Shown in pieces: positions 27,848-36,718 of a stretch of 64,000 nt of DNA (position 1 is the stretch's first letter; every line of letters starts with the position of its first letter). The translations under genes were made by a program, and so were the position numbers. Location of the stretch: positions 1 to 64,000 of the forward strand of contig CALEYQ010000058.1 in assembly GCA_937924855.1 (NCBI GenBank), read 5' to 3'. Source of the DNA: an uncultured Bacteroidota bacterium. Lineage in GTDB: Bacteria; Bacteroidota; Bacteroidia; JADZBD01. The notes below the pieces were generated by a model. That model had not been told where the DNA came from and ran no database searches. It worked only from the letters and a program-made list of their open reading frames with translations.

Positions 27848-28114
27848 ATGAATCTCCTTAAAATATCGAAAGCGCTGGCGGACGGGACCCGCTACAAAAT
27901 ATTGAAAACTCTTATGGGTAAAGGTGAAATAAGTTGCGGTGAATTAGAGAGCCATTTTACGCTTTCCCAACCCACCATTTCGCACCACCTTAAAATACTT
28001 TATGATTGTGGGCTTATCACTGCTCAGAAGGATGGACAACATTCGTTATTGTCCGTCAATAAGAAAACACTTCAAAAATATCTTCAGACTATTGAAGGCG
28101 AGTTAATTAAATAA
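27848..28114 (+). CDS. ArsR-family winged-helix repressor
   Basis: 88 residues with ALADGTRYKILKTL and the recognition region LSQPTISHHLKILYDCGLI, then a beta wing with GQHSLLSVN. There is no CxC metal-binding motif in the recognition helix, so it is unlikely to be a classical arsenic sensor. An inverted repeat at 28131-28154 immediately downstream overlaps the promoter of the next gene, a likely target. Confidence 0.9.
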   Translation: MNLLKISKALADGTRYKILKTLMGKGEISCGELESHFTLSQPTISHHLKILYDCGLITAQKDGQHSLLSVNKKTLQKYLQTIEGELIK

Positions 28115-28130
28115 TTTTTTTAATAAATAT

Positions 28131-28162
28131 ATAGATACATATAAATATATCTATTACATTTG
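28131..28162 (+). promoter_or_regulatory. Promoter with inverted-repeat operator upstream of the NTF2-like gene
   Basis: ATAGATA (28131-28137) and TATCTAT (28148-28154) are exact inverted arms separated by ten bases, directly abutting a perfect -7 box TACATTTG (28155-28162). This is the region between the ArsR gene and the operon starting at 28200, as expected for ArsR repression. Confidence 0.6.
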
Positions 28163-28199
28163 ACGAATAAAGACAATTTTTAACCTAAAAACCAAAATT

Positions 28200-28565
28200 A
28201 TGAATCTTAAAGAAAAAATCGAAGAAATGAACCGCATGATAATAAGCGGTAATAACATGGAAGCATTTGAAAAATACTACCATGATGATGTGGTCATGCA
28301 GGAAAATAATCATCCGCCCACCGCAGGAAAGGCAACTAACCGCGAGCGTGAGAAAAAAGCGCAGGAGCAGATGATGGCATCCATAGAACAGTTTCACGGA
28401 GCCCAGGCTAAAGCGGTGGCAGTTGGCGATGATACAACAATGGTAGAGTGGTCGTTTGATATGACCTATAAAGGCGGACAGCGTTCAAAAATGGAACAGG
28501 TGGCTGTTCAGAAATGGAAGGACGGGAAAATAATCCACGAGCGTTTTTATTATTCAGCCAATTAA
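28200..28565 (+). CDS. NTF2/SnoaL-like domain protein
   Basis: 121 residues with the alpha+beta cone pattern: helical ISGNNMEAFEKYYHDDVVMQEN, then TTMVEWSFDMTYKGG and KDGKIIHERFYY strands. These folds bind or convert small hydrophobic molecules, or act as non-enzymatic partners. It is the first gene after the ArsR operator and probably starts a small regulated group with the membrane, DoxX and NAD(P)-binding genes. Confidence 0.8.
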   Translation: MNLKEKIEEMNRMIISGNNMEAFEKYYHDDVVMQENNHPPTAGKATNREREKKAQEQMMASIEQFHGAQAKAVAVGDDTTMVEWSFDMTYKGGQRSKMEQVAVQKWKDGKIIHERFYYSAN

Positions 28566-28660
28566 CAATACACGGGGAACGGGCAATTGCGTTGTGATTG
28601 TTGTTCCATGCATTCATTATTAAAATTGTCTGCTTCCCCGCCATTTTAAAACCCAATCAA

Positions 28661-29110
28661 ATGATAAAAACCTTAAAACTTGAATTGCTCTATTTGGGCT
28701 TTACACCTCAGGATACAAATTCGGCAAACGACCACGAGGAATACATTCCCGGAACTTGCAATATCGGTAAAAAGGAAATTGAGCGCAGAAAACGAGCCGC
28801 ACTCTTTAGTTTTACGCTTTGCGTTCTTTTCATTGCATTCATGCAATGGTATGAGGCGGACAAAATCTGGAAACTCCTTTTATTCATACCTGCCGCTTCG
28901 CTTGGCGTGAGTTTCCAACAGTGGTATTTTAAATTTTGCGTGGCTTTCGGAATAAATGGCGTGTTTAATTTCGGAGACATTGGCAAAACATTTTCCGTTG
29001 GGCAAAAAGAAAATTTCAGGAAAGACCGGATAAAAGCATGGCAAATGATTATTGCAGGTGTCGGGTTTGGATTGCTGGCGGGTTTCTTATACTATCTTTT
29101 GCCAGTGTAA
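28661..29110 (+). CDS. Conserved membrane protein, unknown
   Basis: 149 residues from ATG 28661 (the longer frame extends into non-coding sequence). A soluble N-terminus containing PGTCNIGKKEIERRKR is followed by four hydrophobic segments, the last at the extreme C-terminus (GVGFGLLAGFLYYLLPV). The Cys-containing motif before the first helix looks conserved-family-like, but I cannot name the family. Confidence 0.7.
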   Translation: MIKTLKLELLYLGFTPQDTNSANDHEEYIPGTCNIGKKEIERRKRAALFSFTLCVLFIAFMQWYEADKIWKLLLFIPAASLGVSFQQWYFKFCVAFGINGVFNFGDIGKTFSVGQKENFRKDRIKAWQMIIAGVGFGLLAGFLYYLLPV

Positions 29111-29170
29111 ATTCAGCAATTATCGGGGGTGAAAGCAACCAAATACATTAATCAATAAATTCAAACAACT

Positions 29171-29551
29171 ATGGAAACAAAACCATTATCAAAAGGCAGA
29201 AAAATAACCGCATGGATATTAGTCGGACTAATGTCAGCATTATTTATGATGAGTGCAGCCATGAAACTGATGGCAGGTAAGGATGCAGAAATTGCTGTTA
29301 ACTTTATCAAGTGGGGCTTGGAAGGCAAATTAATGTTAATAGGGCTGGGCGAACTTATTGCAGCAATTTTATTTCTAATTCCCCGGACATCATCATTAGG
29401 CGTTTTGTTGCTATCTGCGCATTTAGGCGGTTCAATAGCCACACACATGGAGCACGGAGAAATGTATATTCCACAAGCAATAATGCTGTTGTTGGTTTGG
29501 GTTGCCAACTACTTGCGCAACCCCGAAATGCTGGCAAGTTTTAAAAAGTAA
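29171..29551 (+). CDS. DoxX-like membrane protein
   Basis: 126 residues, four membrane helices, with the DoxX-like pattern WILVGLMSALFMMSAAMKLM, a GELIAAILFLIP second helix pair, and GGSIATHMEHGE before the last. DoxX-like proteins are small membrane proteins often linked to oxidative or thiol stress. Its stop overlaps the start of the next gene. Confidence 0.85.
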   Translation: METKPLSKGRKITAWILVGLMSALFMMSAAMKLMAGKDAEIAVNFIKWGLEGKLMLIGLGELIAAILFLIPRTSSLGVLLLSAHLGGSIATHMEHGEMYIPQAIMLLLVWVANYLRNPEMLASFKK

Positions 29552-30213
29552 TGATGGAGAAAATTGCCATTTTCGGTGGAACAGGAAGAACAGGAAAACA
29601 TCTCGTAGAGCAAGTTGCAGCGCGGGGCATTATACCTATTTGCCTCGTCAGGGAAAAATCCAAAGAAAAAATTACAGAGAGGAAAGCCTTTTCCATTATT
29701 GGCTCTCCGTTAGAATATGAAGATGTACTTGCAACCATTGAAGGTTGCGATGCAGTTTTAGTAGCATTGAACATTGCTCGGAAATCCGACTGGCCCTGGG
29801 CAAAAGTTGTAACGCCTCCAAACTTGTTAGATATAGCTATGAAAAACATTGTAAAAGCAATGAACGATAGCGGTGTTCGAAGAGTTATAACTGTTTCAGC
29901 ATGGGGAGTAGGCGATAGTTACAGCGAAGTCAATTGGATGTTTCGTTTCCTCATAAACAAAACAAAAGTTGGCAGTGCTTATGCCGGGCACGAGGATCAG
30001 GAGAAGGTGCTTCGTCAAAGCGGACTTGATTGGACGGCAGTTCGTCCGGTCGGGCTTACCAACGAGACTTGGCACTCTCCTATAAGAGTGAGTTATAAAG
30101 GAGAAAATAAATTGCGGATGACAATTAACAGAAAAGATGTAGCAAAATTTATGCTCGATATTTTAGAGGATAAAAAGTATTTTCAAACAACTCCATCCAT
30201 TTCTATGGATTAA
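29551..30213 (+). CDS. NAD(P)H-binding SDR-like protein (atypical, NmrA/BVR-B type)
   Basis: 220 residues. The N-terminal GGTGRTGKHLVEQ is the dinucleotide-binding glycine motif; CDAVLVALNI, VITVSAWGVGDSY and LDWTAVRPVGLTN follow the atypical SDR order. There is no clear YxxxK pair, so it may be a redox sensor or a flavin/NADPH reductase rather than a classical dehydrogenase. Start ambiguous between adjacent ATGs 29551 and 29554; overlaps doxX stop. Confidence 0.85.
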   Translation: MMEKIAIFGGTGRTGKHLVEQVAARGIIPICLVREKSKEKITERKAFSIIGSPLEYEDVLATIEGCDAVLVALNIARKSDWPWAKVVTPPNLLDIAMKNIVKAMNDSGVRRVITVSAWGVGDSYSEVNWMFRFLINKTKVGSAYAGHEDQEKVLRQSGLDWTAVRPVGLTNETWHSPIRVSYKGENKLRMTINRKDVAKFMLDILEDKKYFQTTPSISMD

Positions 30214-30570
30214 GTGAAGGAAACAAACTGTCGGCACAAAACACCTGATTTTGAAATAGACTTACTATGTCAACTGGATGAAAGAGCAATTTCGTACATT
30301 GAATCATATAGACACAATAAAAATGAAAAGACCAAATATATCGTATTCAAGGCGGCACTCGTGATGGATATAATTCAATCTAAAATTGAACTCTCACATT
30401 TGCACTTTGGTCAGGATTTAAAAGAAGTGGATAATTACATATATTATAAATACACGCAGCATTTTAGAACCAATTATGCAGAATGTCAAAGAAACACATT
30501 GTGTGTAACTTACTTTTTCTTTATTGCCTCCTCCCTCAACGCTTTTATCCTGCGTTGTATAGCTTTATAG
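30214..30570 (+). pseudogene. Possible truncated ORF at the left junction of the integrated element
   Basis: A GTG directly after the SDR-like stop opens a 118-residue frame. Its first ~95 residues look protein-like (LDERAISYIESYRH, LVMDIIQSKIELSHLHFG), but the end runs antisense into the tail of the minus-strand element gene (30510) before reaching a stop. This is what a gene cut by insertion would look like. Family unrecognised. Confidence 0.35.
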
Positions 30571-31466
30571 GGAGCTTTTTCAAGATATTTGGCCAGTTCC
30601 TTGTCGTCCAGCTTCTCCGCCAGTTCAATCGCTTCCTGCCTGAGCATTTCAGTCTCCGGCATTCCTTTCAACCCTTTATCCTGCTCCCTGGCAACCTTCG
30701 CTAATTTTTTGCTCAGTTGGGAATAGTCGCCTTCAACACTGTTGATGATGAGTTGAAGGGCGTAACCATGACCATGCTTTTTAAAGTCATCATACATTCT
30801 TTGCTCAAAAGGATCGAGGTCTTCTCTTTTTATTTTATTGAACCACGGGTCGCTGCTGTGTTTAGGATTGTTTTTCTCAGGATTTTTATTTTTCAGTAAA
30901 CCTACGAAGCCTTCCAGCAGGTCGGAAAAGAAGTTTTTCCAGCGAACCAAATCTGGCAAATGCTTTATGGGATCCAGCTTTTCTACTTCGCTTTTAGCCT
31001 GAAGCCATAAATTCTGTGAGGCTTCGGTATGGCGTTTCATTCCTTCCTCAATAGAGCGGGAATAGCCGGTGTGCTTATCGTATTTCTCGAAGAGCTGTTC
31101 TCCCAATGACTCATGGATGTTTGCCAGAGTAGCCACATCCCCCCAGTTGGGATTTTTCCTTGAAGCGAAGTATTCAATCACCCCTTTCAGATCAGCCATC
31201 AGTTTTTCGATATCCTTTTTGGGATCGCCTTTTACATTATTGACTAGCTTTTCTTTCTCCCACTGATGGGTCGCTTCATCCAGCGTCATTAATAATCCCA
31301 TCATATCGCTCTGAAACCGGTCAGCGATTTTGTATAAATCTGGCTGAGATTTTAATGCGATTTCAAAAATCCTGTTGAAGTCCTCATCGGAAAATCTCCT
31401 GCCGATATTATCCTCATGGATTTCTTTCAGGTCTGAAAGCTCGTCTGAATAATCAATCTTTTTCAT
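30510..31466 (-). CDS. Helical protein, unknown, last gene of the phage-like module
   Basis: 318 residues from ATG 31466 (the longer frame adds an unlikely hydrophobic lead). Mostly alpha-helical and highly charged; contains NPNWGDVATLANIHE and a C-terminal helical bundle (EAIELAEKLDDKELAKYLEK). No membrane segment or motif identifies it. It is the terminal gene of the minus-strand run, 54 bases after the RecA-like ATPase gene. Confidence 0.7.
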   Translation of the reverse strand: MKKIDYSDELSDLKEIHEDNIGRRFSDEDFNRIFEIALKSQPDLYKIADRFQSDMMGLLMTLDEATHQWEKEKLVNNVKGDPKKDIEKLMADLKGVIEYFASRKNPNWGDVATLANIHESLGEQLFEKYDKHTGYSRSIEEGMKRHTEASQNLWLQAKSEVEKLDPIKHLPDLVRWKNFFSDLLEGFVGLLKNKNPEKNNPKHSSDPWFNKIKREDLDPFEQRMYDDFKKHGHGYALQLIINSVEGDYSQLSKKLAKVAREQDKGLKGMPETEMLRQEAIELAEKLDDKELAKYLEKAPYKAIQRRIKALREEAIKKK

Positions 31467-31520
31467 TGGTAATTGCTTTAATTGGGACAACAGTAACACA
31501 CATATTTGGAACACGCAAGA

Positions 31521-32771
31521 TTATATTGGCTCTGTGTTTTCCGGCTGTGGGTTGGGATCTCCTTCAAATATCCGCATCTCGCCTCCTTGATTGAACCTGC
31601 CGAACTGTACGGCCTTACCGCGCTCCGGTATCTCGATTACCACATCTACATCGTGTTGGAACTCGTTCCTGCCCCGGAACGCTCCCTGCTTGGTGGTTTG
31701 AAAAATGAAGATGAAGGACTTTCCCGGGTTGGCTGCCCGGAGTTTGTCCAGGTCTTTGGGGCCAAGACCGAGCTTGTTCACGCTATCAAGAACGATGAAA
31801 TCATACTTTGATAAATCCTCCGGCAGGTAATCGCTCACAAACAGGTGAGGATTAGCGACTCCTTTTTCCTCGAGCTTTTTATGCAGAGTAGCATCCAGCT
31901 TCTCTTCCTTAGCCACGTAGAGCGTATCCCCGTGATGCCGGGCAAGGTATCCGGCAAAGTCCATGCAGAGATAGGACTTCCCGGTCTTGGGCTTACCGAA
32001 AACCATAGCGGAGAATCCGCTGCAGGGATCACCAATCAGATCCCTCCACTTTTTTGAAAAACCCAGTGTTTCAAATTTCATTTCAGCGAAATCCACGCTG
32101 CTCATGACTTTATTCTGCTCCGCTTTCGGCTCGATCTTCGGTTCTTCCTCAATTCCCCTCAGTCCGACTGAATCTACTTTTTTCGGGAGCGATTTGTCAG
32201 GCAGCGGGACATCATATTCCTTCGATTTCTTGATTGCCTCGCGCAACATTAAAACTGTAGCTTCCTTCATTTGGAACTTTACAGAAGATGTTCTCATGCC
32301 ATTGTAAATATTGAGAAGGGATTTCTGAATAAAGGCAATCTCCTTTGCAAAGGGGGAACTCTTCCTGATTTTCTTGCTGACGATGGCCATCTGCAGGTCT
32401 TCGATCTCCTTCAGAAGAATGGACTTTGTGATGGTCGTATCCCGCCAGTCAAGTAGTTTTCGGAAATGCTTTACTTCTTCCCCGAACTTATGATAGATTT
32501 TTCTGCGCTTCCCTTTACCGGAGTCTTCCGTTCCTTCCAAACTACCGGTTTCTCCGGAAAGTTCCTTGTTCGATTTAATGAAATCCTCCAGCTTTTCAAA
32601 TGCCAGGTCTGCAACTTGCTGAAAATCCTTATCGCTGTCGTACAGCTTCCAGTTCTTGCCCTGATCGGTCTTGGTCATCAGCACAAGATGGGTTTTCTTC
32701 AGCAGTTCCGGCAGGTTTTCAAAACCAACCTTTTTGACTTCGGAGAAATAATTTTGTTTTATGATTTTCAT
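31521..32771 (-). CDS. RecA/RadA-like P-loop ATPase
   Basis: 416 residues. The N-terminal 240 are helical and unique; the C-terminal part has Walker A GKPKTGKS (259-266), Walker B DFIVLD (324-329) and a QTTKQGAFRGRNEFQHDVDVV segment in RadA/DnaB order. It could act in element recombination, replication or, speculatively, genome packaging, since no FtsK/HerA-type packaging ATPase is seen. It overlaps the upstream dam-like gene by an ATGA. Confidence 0.8.
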   Translation of the reverse strand: MKIIKQNYFSEVKKVGFENLPELLKKTHLVLMTKTDQGKNWKLYDSDKDFQQVADLAFEKLEDFIKSNKELSGETGSLEGTEDSGKGKRRKIYHKFGEEVKHFRKLLDWRDTTITKSILLKEIEDLQMAIVSKKIRKSSPFAKEIAFIQKSLLNIYNGMRTSSVKFQMKEATVLMLREAIKKSKEYDVPLPDKSLPKKVDSVGLRGIEEEPKIEPKAEQNKVMSSVDFAEMKFETLGFSKKWRDLIGDPCSGFSAMVFGKPKTGKSYLCMDFAGYLARHHGDTLYVAKEEKLDATLHKKLEEKGVANPHLFVSDYLPEDLSKYDFIVLDSVNKLGLGPKDLDKLRAANPGKSFIFIFQTTKQGAFRGRNEFQHDVDVVIEIPERGKAVQFGRFNQGGEMRIFEGDPNPQPENTEPI

Positions 32772-33619
32772 TTTACTTTAAATTTTTTGAGTTGCTTTTG
32801 CAGATCCTTCAGCATGGCCGTGTCCATCTCATACATTCCTGCCTCCCCTTCATTGTAGTTGAATGCCATCACTTCCGTTTTTACCTTATCGGTGAGCTTT
32901 GTGACAGCTATCTTCTTGGTCAGCGAGCGCAGGTTCCACTTGTACTTCTTTGCATATTGCTTCAAGAGCGGGTTCGGATAGCTGCTTAGGAGGAACTTGC
33001 CTTTGATCTTCGTAAGCGCATCCAGCAGCCGTGTGTAATCCGCTTCCGTGTATCCCTTGTAATGCCCCTGATGGGTATTGATGTAAGGAGGATCACAATA
33101 GAAGAACGCTTTTTTGAAGTCGCGGAATTTTATCACGCGGATAGCATCGTTGCACTCTATCTGAACTTTTTTCAGCCGGTCGGCATATAGCTTTGAAAAA
33201 CCATCTCTCTTTCTGGCAAGGGAATCCTCCTTTGCATCGTCCTTTCCATAGCCCCATGAGGTAAGCAGCCCTGAAAAGCCCTGATTCGCCAGCGTCCAGA
33301 ATGCCCATGCCCGCTTTACATCGGAAAACATTTCAGGGTTTTCATAAATCACTCTTGCCTTTCTCCACAGCATACGGCTGTGCAGGGTGGATTTGATCTC
33401 CTTCTCCAGTTCCCTGTATTTGTTCTGAGCCACTTTGAAAAAATTAACCACCTCGCCATTCACGTCATTGATGACCTCAATTTCCGAAGGAGGTTTAGCA
33501 AAGAACAATGCCCCGCCTCCGAAGAACGGCTCGCAGTACAAGTCATGCGGTGGAATAAGTGCAAGCAGCCTTTTAACCAGCGTCTGCTTTCCTCCGTAAT
33601 ATGTAATAGGCGTTTTCAT
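32768..33619 (-). CDS. DNA adenine methylase, Dam/D12 class
   Basis: 283 residues from ATG 33619. N-terminal KTPITYYGGKQTLVKRL, the SAM-binding FFGGG (32-36), and the catalytic DPPY (176-179) in the alpha-class order. It should methylate adenine N6, protecting element DNA from restriction or marking it for regulation. Its start shares one base with the stop of the RadC-methylase gene (TGATG). Confidence 0.93.
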   Translation of the reverse strand: MKTPITYYGGKQTLVKRLLALIPPHDLYCEPFFGGGALFFAKPPSEIEVINDVNGEVVNFFKVAQNKYRELEKEIKSTLHSRMLWRKARVIYENPEMFSDVKRAWAFWTLANQGFSGLLTSWGYGKDDAKEDSLARKRDGFSKLYADRLKKVQIECNDAIRVIKFRDFKKAFFYCDPPYINTHQGHYKGYTEADYTRLLDALTKIKGKFLLSSYPNPLLKQYAKKYKWNLRSLTKKIAVTKLTDKVKTEVMAFNYNEGEAGMYEMDTAMLKDLQKQLKKFKVK

Positions 33620-35133
33620 CAGGCGGCTTTCTTTACAGGTTCTTTTAATGCTTCTGTAATACATTTTCGCGCGATCCTGCAGTATTCCTTCTTTCCGTCA
33701 ATGCCGATAAAGTTTCTCCCAAGTTCAATTGCCCGGACTCCGGTAGTTCCCGTGCCGCAGAAAGGATCAAGTACGATCCCTCCTTTGGGACAACCGGCAA
33801 GGATGGGTTTTGTGATCAGTTCTGTGTTAAATGTGGCATAATGCTTCTCGGCTCCCGGCTTGGTGGAAATGACCCAGAAGTCCGTCACATCGCCCGGATT
33901 CTTTCCTTTGGGATTGAGCTTTACTTTAGTGAGCTTGCCCCCTCCTTTCTTTCCTTTTCCGAAGGGACCCTTTGTGTTTTTGGCATCGCCTCCGTAAGCG
34001 GTCATGCCGTATTGCACCCGCAGTTGCGAGGAGTCCTTGTATGGCTCCCGCACCGCATCGAGATCGAAATAATAATCCGGGTTCTTGGTCAGGAATAGAA
34101 TATGCTCATGCTTTTTGGAAAAACGGTCGCGCACACTTTCCGGCAGGGAATTGGGCTTGGCCCAGATGATGTCATTTCGCACGATCCAGCCTCGTTCCAC
34201 GCATCCCACCGCAAAACGGTGAGGGATCATGGTAAGGCATTTCGGTACGAGCTTGTTCTCCTTGTCTGTGTTGGCAACTCTGGGGATGATCTTTCCGACC
34301 TTGACCTTCAGGAGTGACTGTGCATCATCGTCCGGACTTTTCCCACTGCCATTCCCGCTTCCGAAAAAACTGTCTCCAAGGTTCACCCAAACGGTTCCCT
34401 CTGGCTTCAGCACCCGGTAAATCTCATCCATCAGCGAAAGCATATTATCGAGATATTGCATATAGGTTTTTTCCAGTCCCCACTGACTTTTAAATCCGTA
34501 ATCCCTGAGCTGCCAGTACGGAGGAGAAGTGACCACACAGTCTATGCTTTCATCCGGCAGGGTTTTAATCACTTTCAGTGCATCTCCCTCGATTACTGTA
34601 TTGAGATGTTTTTCAATTTCCTTATCAGGCTTCTTTATTCCCATTAGCCCTTCGTTGGCAAATGAGAAAAAGGACTCTTTTGTAACGATGATGTGATCGA
34701 GGACGAGAATCTCCATTGACTCTGCTGCAGTCTTGAGCTTCCTTGTCATCAGCACATCGCTGTCGCTTGGCCGGGTATTGCCGCTGGGATGATTGTGGGC
34801 AAGAATAAGAGTGGTCGCTCCGCTTTTCAGGGCAGTGGCAAGCACCAGCCTTGTGTCCACCAGCGTGGCGGTCATCGTTCCCTTCGTATGCCTGTAATAT
34901 CCGATGATCGCGTTGGCGCGATTCAGGTACAACACGAAGAACTGCTCCTGCAATTCCATTTCCCCTCCCGGAATGAGCTTGCGGACGAACTCCGCTACAT
35001 CATTGGGATTGGAGACGGAGCCGCCAAAAAGTTTGCTGTCGTCTCTGTAATAGCTGATCCTGATCTCTGGAACATCGGTTGTGGCTGTCTCTCCAAGAAC
35101 GATCTCTGCCCGATATGTTTCAAAAGCCCTCAT
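33619..35133 (-). CDS. RadC/JAB domain fused to beta-class DNA methyltransferase
   Basis: 504 residues from ATG 35133, which overlaps the preceding stop (ATGA). Residues about 40-165 are a RadC/JAMM domain: E63, HNHPSG (H113, H115) and S123-D126 give a full set of metal ligands. Residues about 175-500 are an N4-cytosine/N6-adenine methyltransferase in beta-class order, with TSPPYWQLRDYG (202-213) before the SAM motif DPFCGTGTTG. The RadC part is not involved in the methylation chemistry as known; its fusion is unusual. Confidence 0.9.
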   Translation of the reverse strand: MRAFETYRAEIVLGETATTDVPEIRISYYRDDSKLFGGSVSNPNDVAEFVRKLIPGGEMELQEQFFVLYLNRANAIIGYYRHTKGTMTATLVDTRLVLATALKSGATTLILAHNHPSGNTRPSDSDVLMTRKLKTAAESMEILVLDHIIVTKESFFSFANEGLMGIKKPDKEIEKHLNTVIEGDALKVIKTLPDESIDCVVTSPPYWQLRDYGFKSQWGLEKTYMQYLDNMLSLMDEIYRVLKPEGTVWVNLGDSFFGSGNGSGKSPDDDAQSLLKVKVGKIIPRVANTDKENKLVPKCLTMIPHRFAVGCVERGWIVRNDIIWAKPNSLPESVRDRFSKKHEHILFLTKNPDYYFDLDAVREPYKDSSQLRVQYGMTAYGGDAKNTKGPFGKGKKGGGKLTKVKLNPKGKNPGDVTDFWVISTKPGAEKHYATFNTELITKPILAGCPKGGIVLDPFCGTGTTGVRAIELGRNFIGIDGKKEYCRIARKCITEALKEPVKKAA

Positions 35134-35636
35134 GCGTAATTGAGTTCGGTGCGTTTGTCCCATACCTTATCGAAATTCCTGTTGCCATCCGCCCAGAGAG
35201 ATGAAGTGGTATCCTTATCGGTGGTAACCATTTGAATGGCCCAAACAGGATCGGATGTTTTCGATCCCGGAAGCGCATAGCCCTTATAAGTCGTGTTGGA
35301 ATTGATTTCATGCACAATGCTTGCCTCAATGAAAACGATGGAATCAATAGCTTCCACGCTGATTGCGATCTGGTTCAGCTCATTGTGAATTTCAGTGAGG
35401 CAATCCTTGAGCATTTCATTCAGCACATCCCGCAGTTCTTCGGCATTCTGCGTTTGCGGATTAATCACTTCGGAGTGTTCAAAATAAATATTCCGCAAAG
35501 GCGCACCTAAATCCAGCTTTACCAGCGATGGCTTTATTACTGAAATCTCACGTATATGCCGTTTCAAAATAAGCCGTGCATTACCATCTGTTACAATCTT
35601 CAGGCTGGCCTCAGTGTCTTTGATTTCAATTGTCAT
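35130..35636 (-). CDS. Unknown beta-rich protein
   Basis: 168 residues with alternating strand-like segments (LIEASIVHEINS, DPVWAIQMVTTDKD) and a helical centre (AEELRDVLNEMLKDCLTEIHN). No signal peptide or catalytic motif. Overlaps both neighbours by four bases, between the small membrane protein and the RadC-methylase, so it belongs to the same translationally coupled run. A virion spike or appendage role is possible but unsupported. Confidence 0.65.
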   Translation of the reverse strand: MTIEIKDTEASLKIVTDGNARLILKRHIREISVIKPSLVKLDLGAPLRNIYFEHSEVINPQTQNAEELRDVLNEMLKDCLTEIHNELNQIAISVEAIDSIVFIEASIVHEINSNTTYKGYALPGSKTSDPVWAIQMVTTDKDTTSSLWADGNRNFDKVWDKRTELNYA

Positions 35637-35827
35637 TTTGATTTCAGTTTTTGTATCTGATGTTCATCTCTGCAAAATGCTTCTGCAAGGGCTTCTCCCA
35701 GCAATGCGCCTATAAAGCCACCGACCATCACATAGGGCATTGCCTCTTTATCCTTGCTCTTGGCGTAATAATACCCGGTGAGTGAGGAAATGAGCGTGAA
35801 CGAAGAAACAATTGCTTTTTCCTTCAT
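35633..35827 (-). CDS. Small membrane protein
   Basis: 64 residues from ATG 35827, one base after the preceding stop; the longer frame overlaps the coiled-coil gene and is not convincing. Two weak hydrophobic segments with small residues (AIVSSFTLISSLTGYYYA; YVMVGGFIGALLGEALA). Candidate virion-membrane or holin-type protein of the lysis/structural region. Confidence 0.6.
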   Translation of the reverse strand: MKEKAIVSSFTLISSLTGYYYAKSKDKEAMPYVMVGGFIGALLGEALAEAFCRDEHQIQKLKSK

Positions 35828-35828
35828 G

Positions 35829-36476
35829 CTATTTCTGTAGTAACAGGGTTGTTGTAACTCCCGAAAGGATAAACACTGCAGCAGATAAAAATTTTGTCCG
35901 CCTGTTTCCTTTACGGATTTCTTTTTCAGCAAGGCTCAGCTTGTCCGCCAGATCTTTCTGTTGGTCAAGGGAAGAATTCATCACCTGCAGCATGGATGCA
36001 AAACTGCTTTGACAAACCGCCATTGCCGAATCCTTGTTCTGAATGACCTCTTTCAGGTCGCTGATCTCGCTGTCGCAGAGGCTGTCCTTTATGGTAGTTT
36101 CCGCAATAAACTGACTTACCTGCGTTTTCAGGGAATCGCAGTTTGAAACGATATCGCTTGTATCCTTCAGGTTTGTGCTTTCTGCAATCAGGTGTTTGAT
36201 CTTCCCCTGCAGTGTACCTGCCTTTTGCTTTGATTCCTCCAGTGCAGTTTCCGTTTGCTGGATGCGTTGGGTCAGCTTGAAATTTTTGTTCTGCCAGTAC
36301 AGGATTTCCAATTTGTATTTATCCTCAATAGCAGTTACCTGTTGTTGCATCTCCTTAACTGCAATCTTTGATTCCCTGAGTTCGCTTTTGTACCCCTCCA
36401 TCGAGTCAAAAAGCAGGTAGGTGGATAATGCGGAAATGATTCCGAATAAAATGGTGATGATAATGGTTCTCTTCAT
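35829..36476 (-). CDS. Membrane-anchored coiled-coil protein, spanin-like
   Basis: 215 residues: an N-terminal anchor (IIITILFGIISALSTYLLF), a periplasmic coiled coil of about 150 residues, and a second hydrophobic segment at the C-terminus (FLSAAVFILSGVTTTLLL). This layout, next to a holin-like gene and an amidase, suggests an envelope-spanning lysis protein. No family recognised; the second anchor is not typical of an i-spanin. Confidence 0.6.
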   Translation of the reverse strand: MKRTIIITILFGIISALSTYLLFDSMEGYKSELRESKIAVKEMQQQVTAIEDKYKLEILYWQNKNFKLTQRIQQTETALEESKQKAGTLQGKIKHLIAESTNLKDTSDIVSNCDSLKTQVSQFIAETTIKDSLCDSEISDLKEVIQNKDSAMAVCQSSFASMLQVMNSSLDQQKDLADKLSLAEKEIRKGNRRTKFLSAAVFILSGVTTTLLLQK

Positions 36477-36718
36477 GTCTGGTTATTGTTAAAATCGTTG
36501 TTGTTTGATTTGGCTCTGCGCTCGATGGAATAACCGAAGCATCCTGCACCAATGATACTGACAAAGGAGTAGAACATATATTCCGGCACTTCCATACCAA
36601 AGAACTGCTGGGCTGCCCAGCTAATGAGGGTCACAATCACGAAGATCATGGTGACTACTTCGCGCAGGTTATAGCTGCCGTCTTTGTCTTTGAGTATTTG
36701 CTTTACAAAATCAGTCAT
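36473..36718 (-). CDS. Holin-like two-helix membrane protein
   Basis: 81 residues with two hydrophobic segments (VVTMIFVIVTLISWAAQQFF; MFYSFVSIIGAGCFGYSI), a charged N-terminus and a hydrophilic, Asn-rich tail. Size and topology fit a class II holin. It overlaps both neighbours (spanin-like and L,D-transpeptidase-like), forming a lysis-type cassette. Confidence 0.6.
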   Translation of the reverse strand: MTDFVKQILKDKDGSYNLREVVTMIFVIVTLISWAAQQFFGMEVPEYMFYSFVSIIGAGCFGYSIERRAKSNNNDFNNNQT

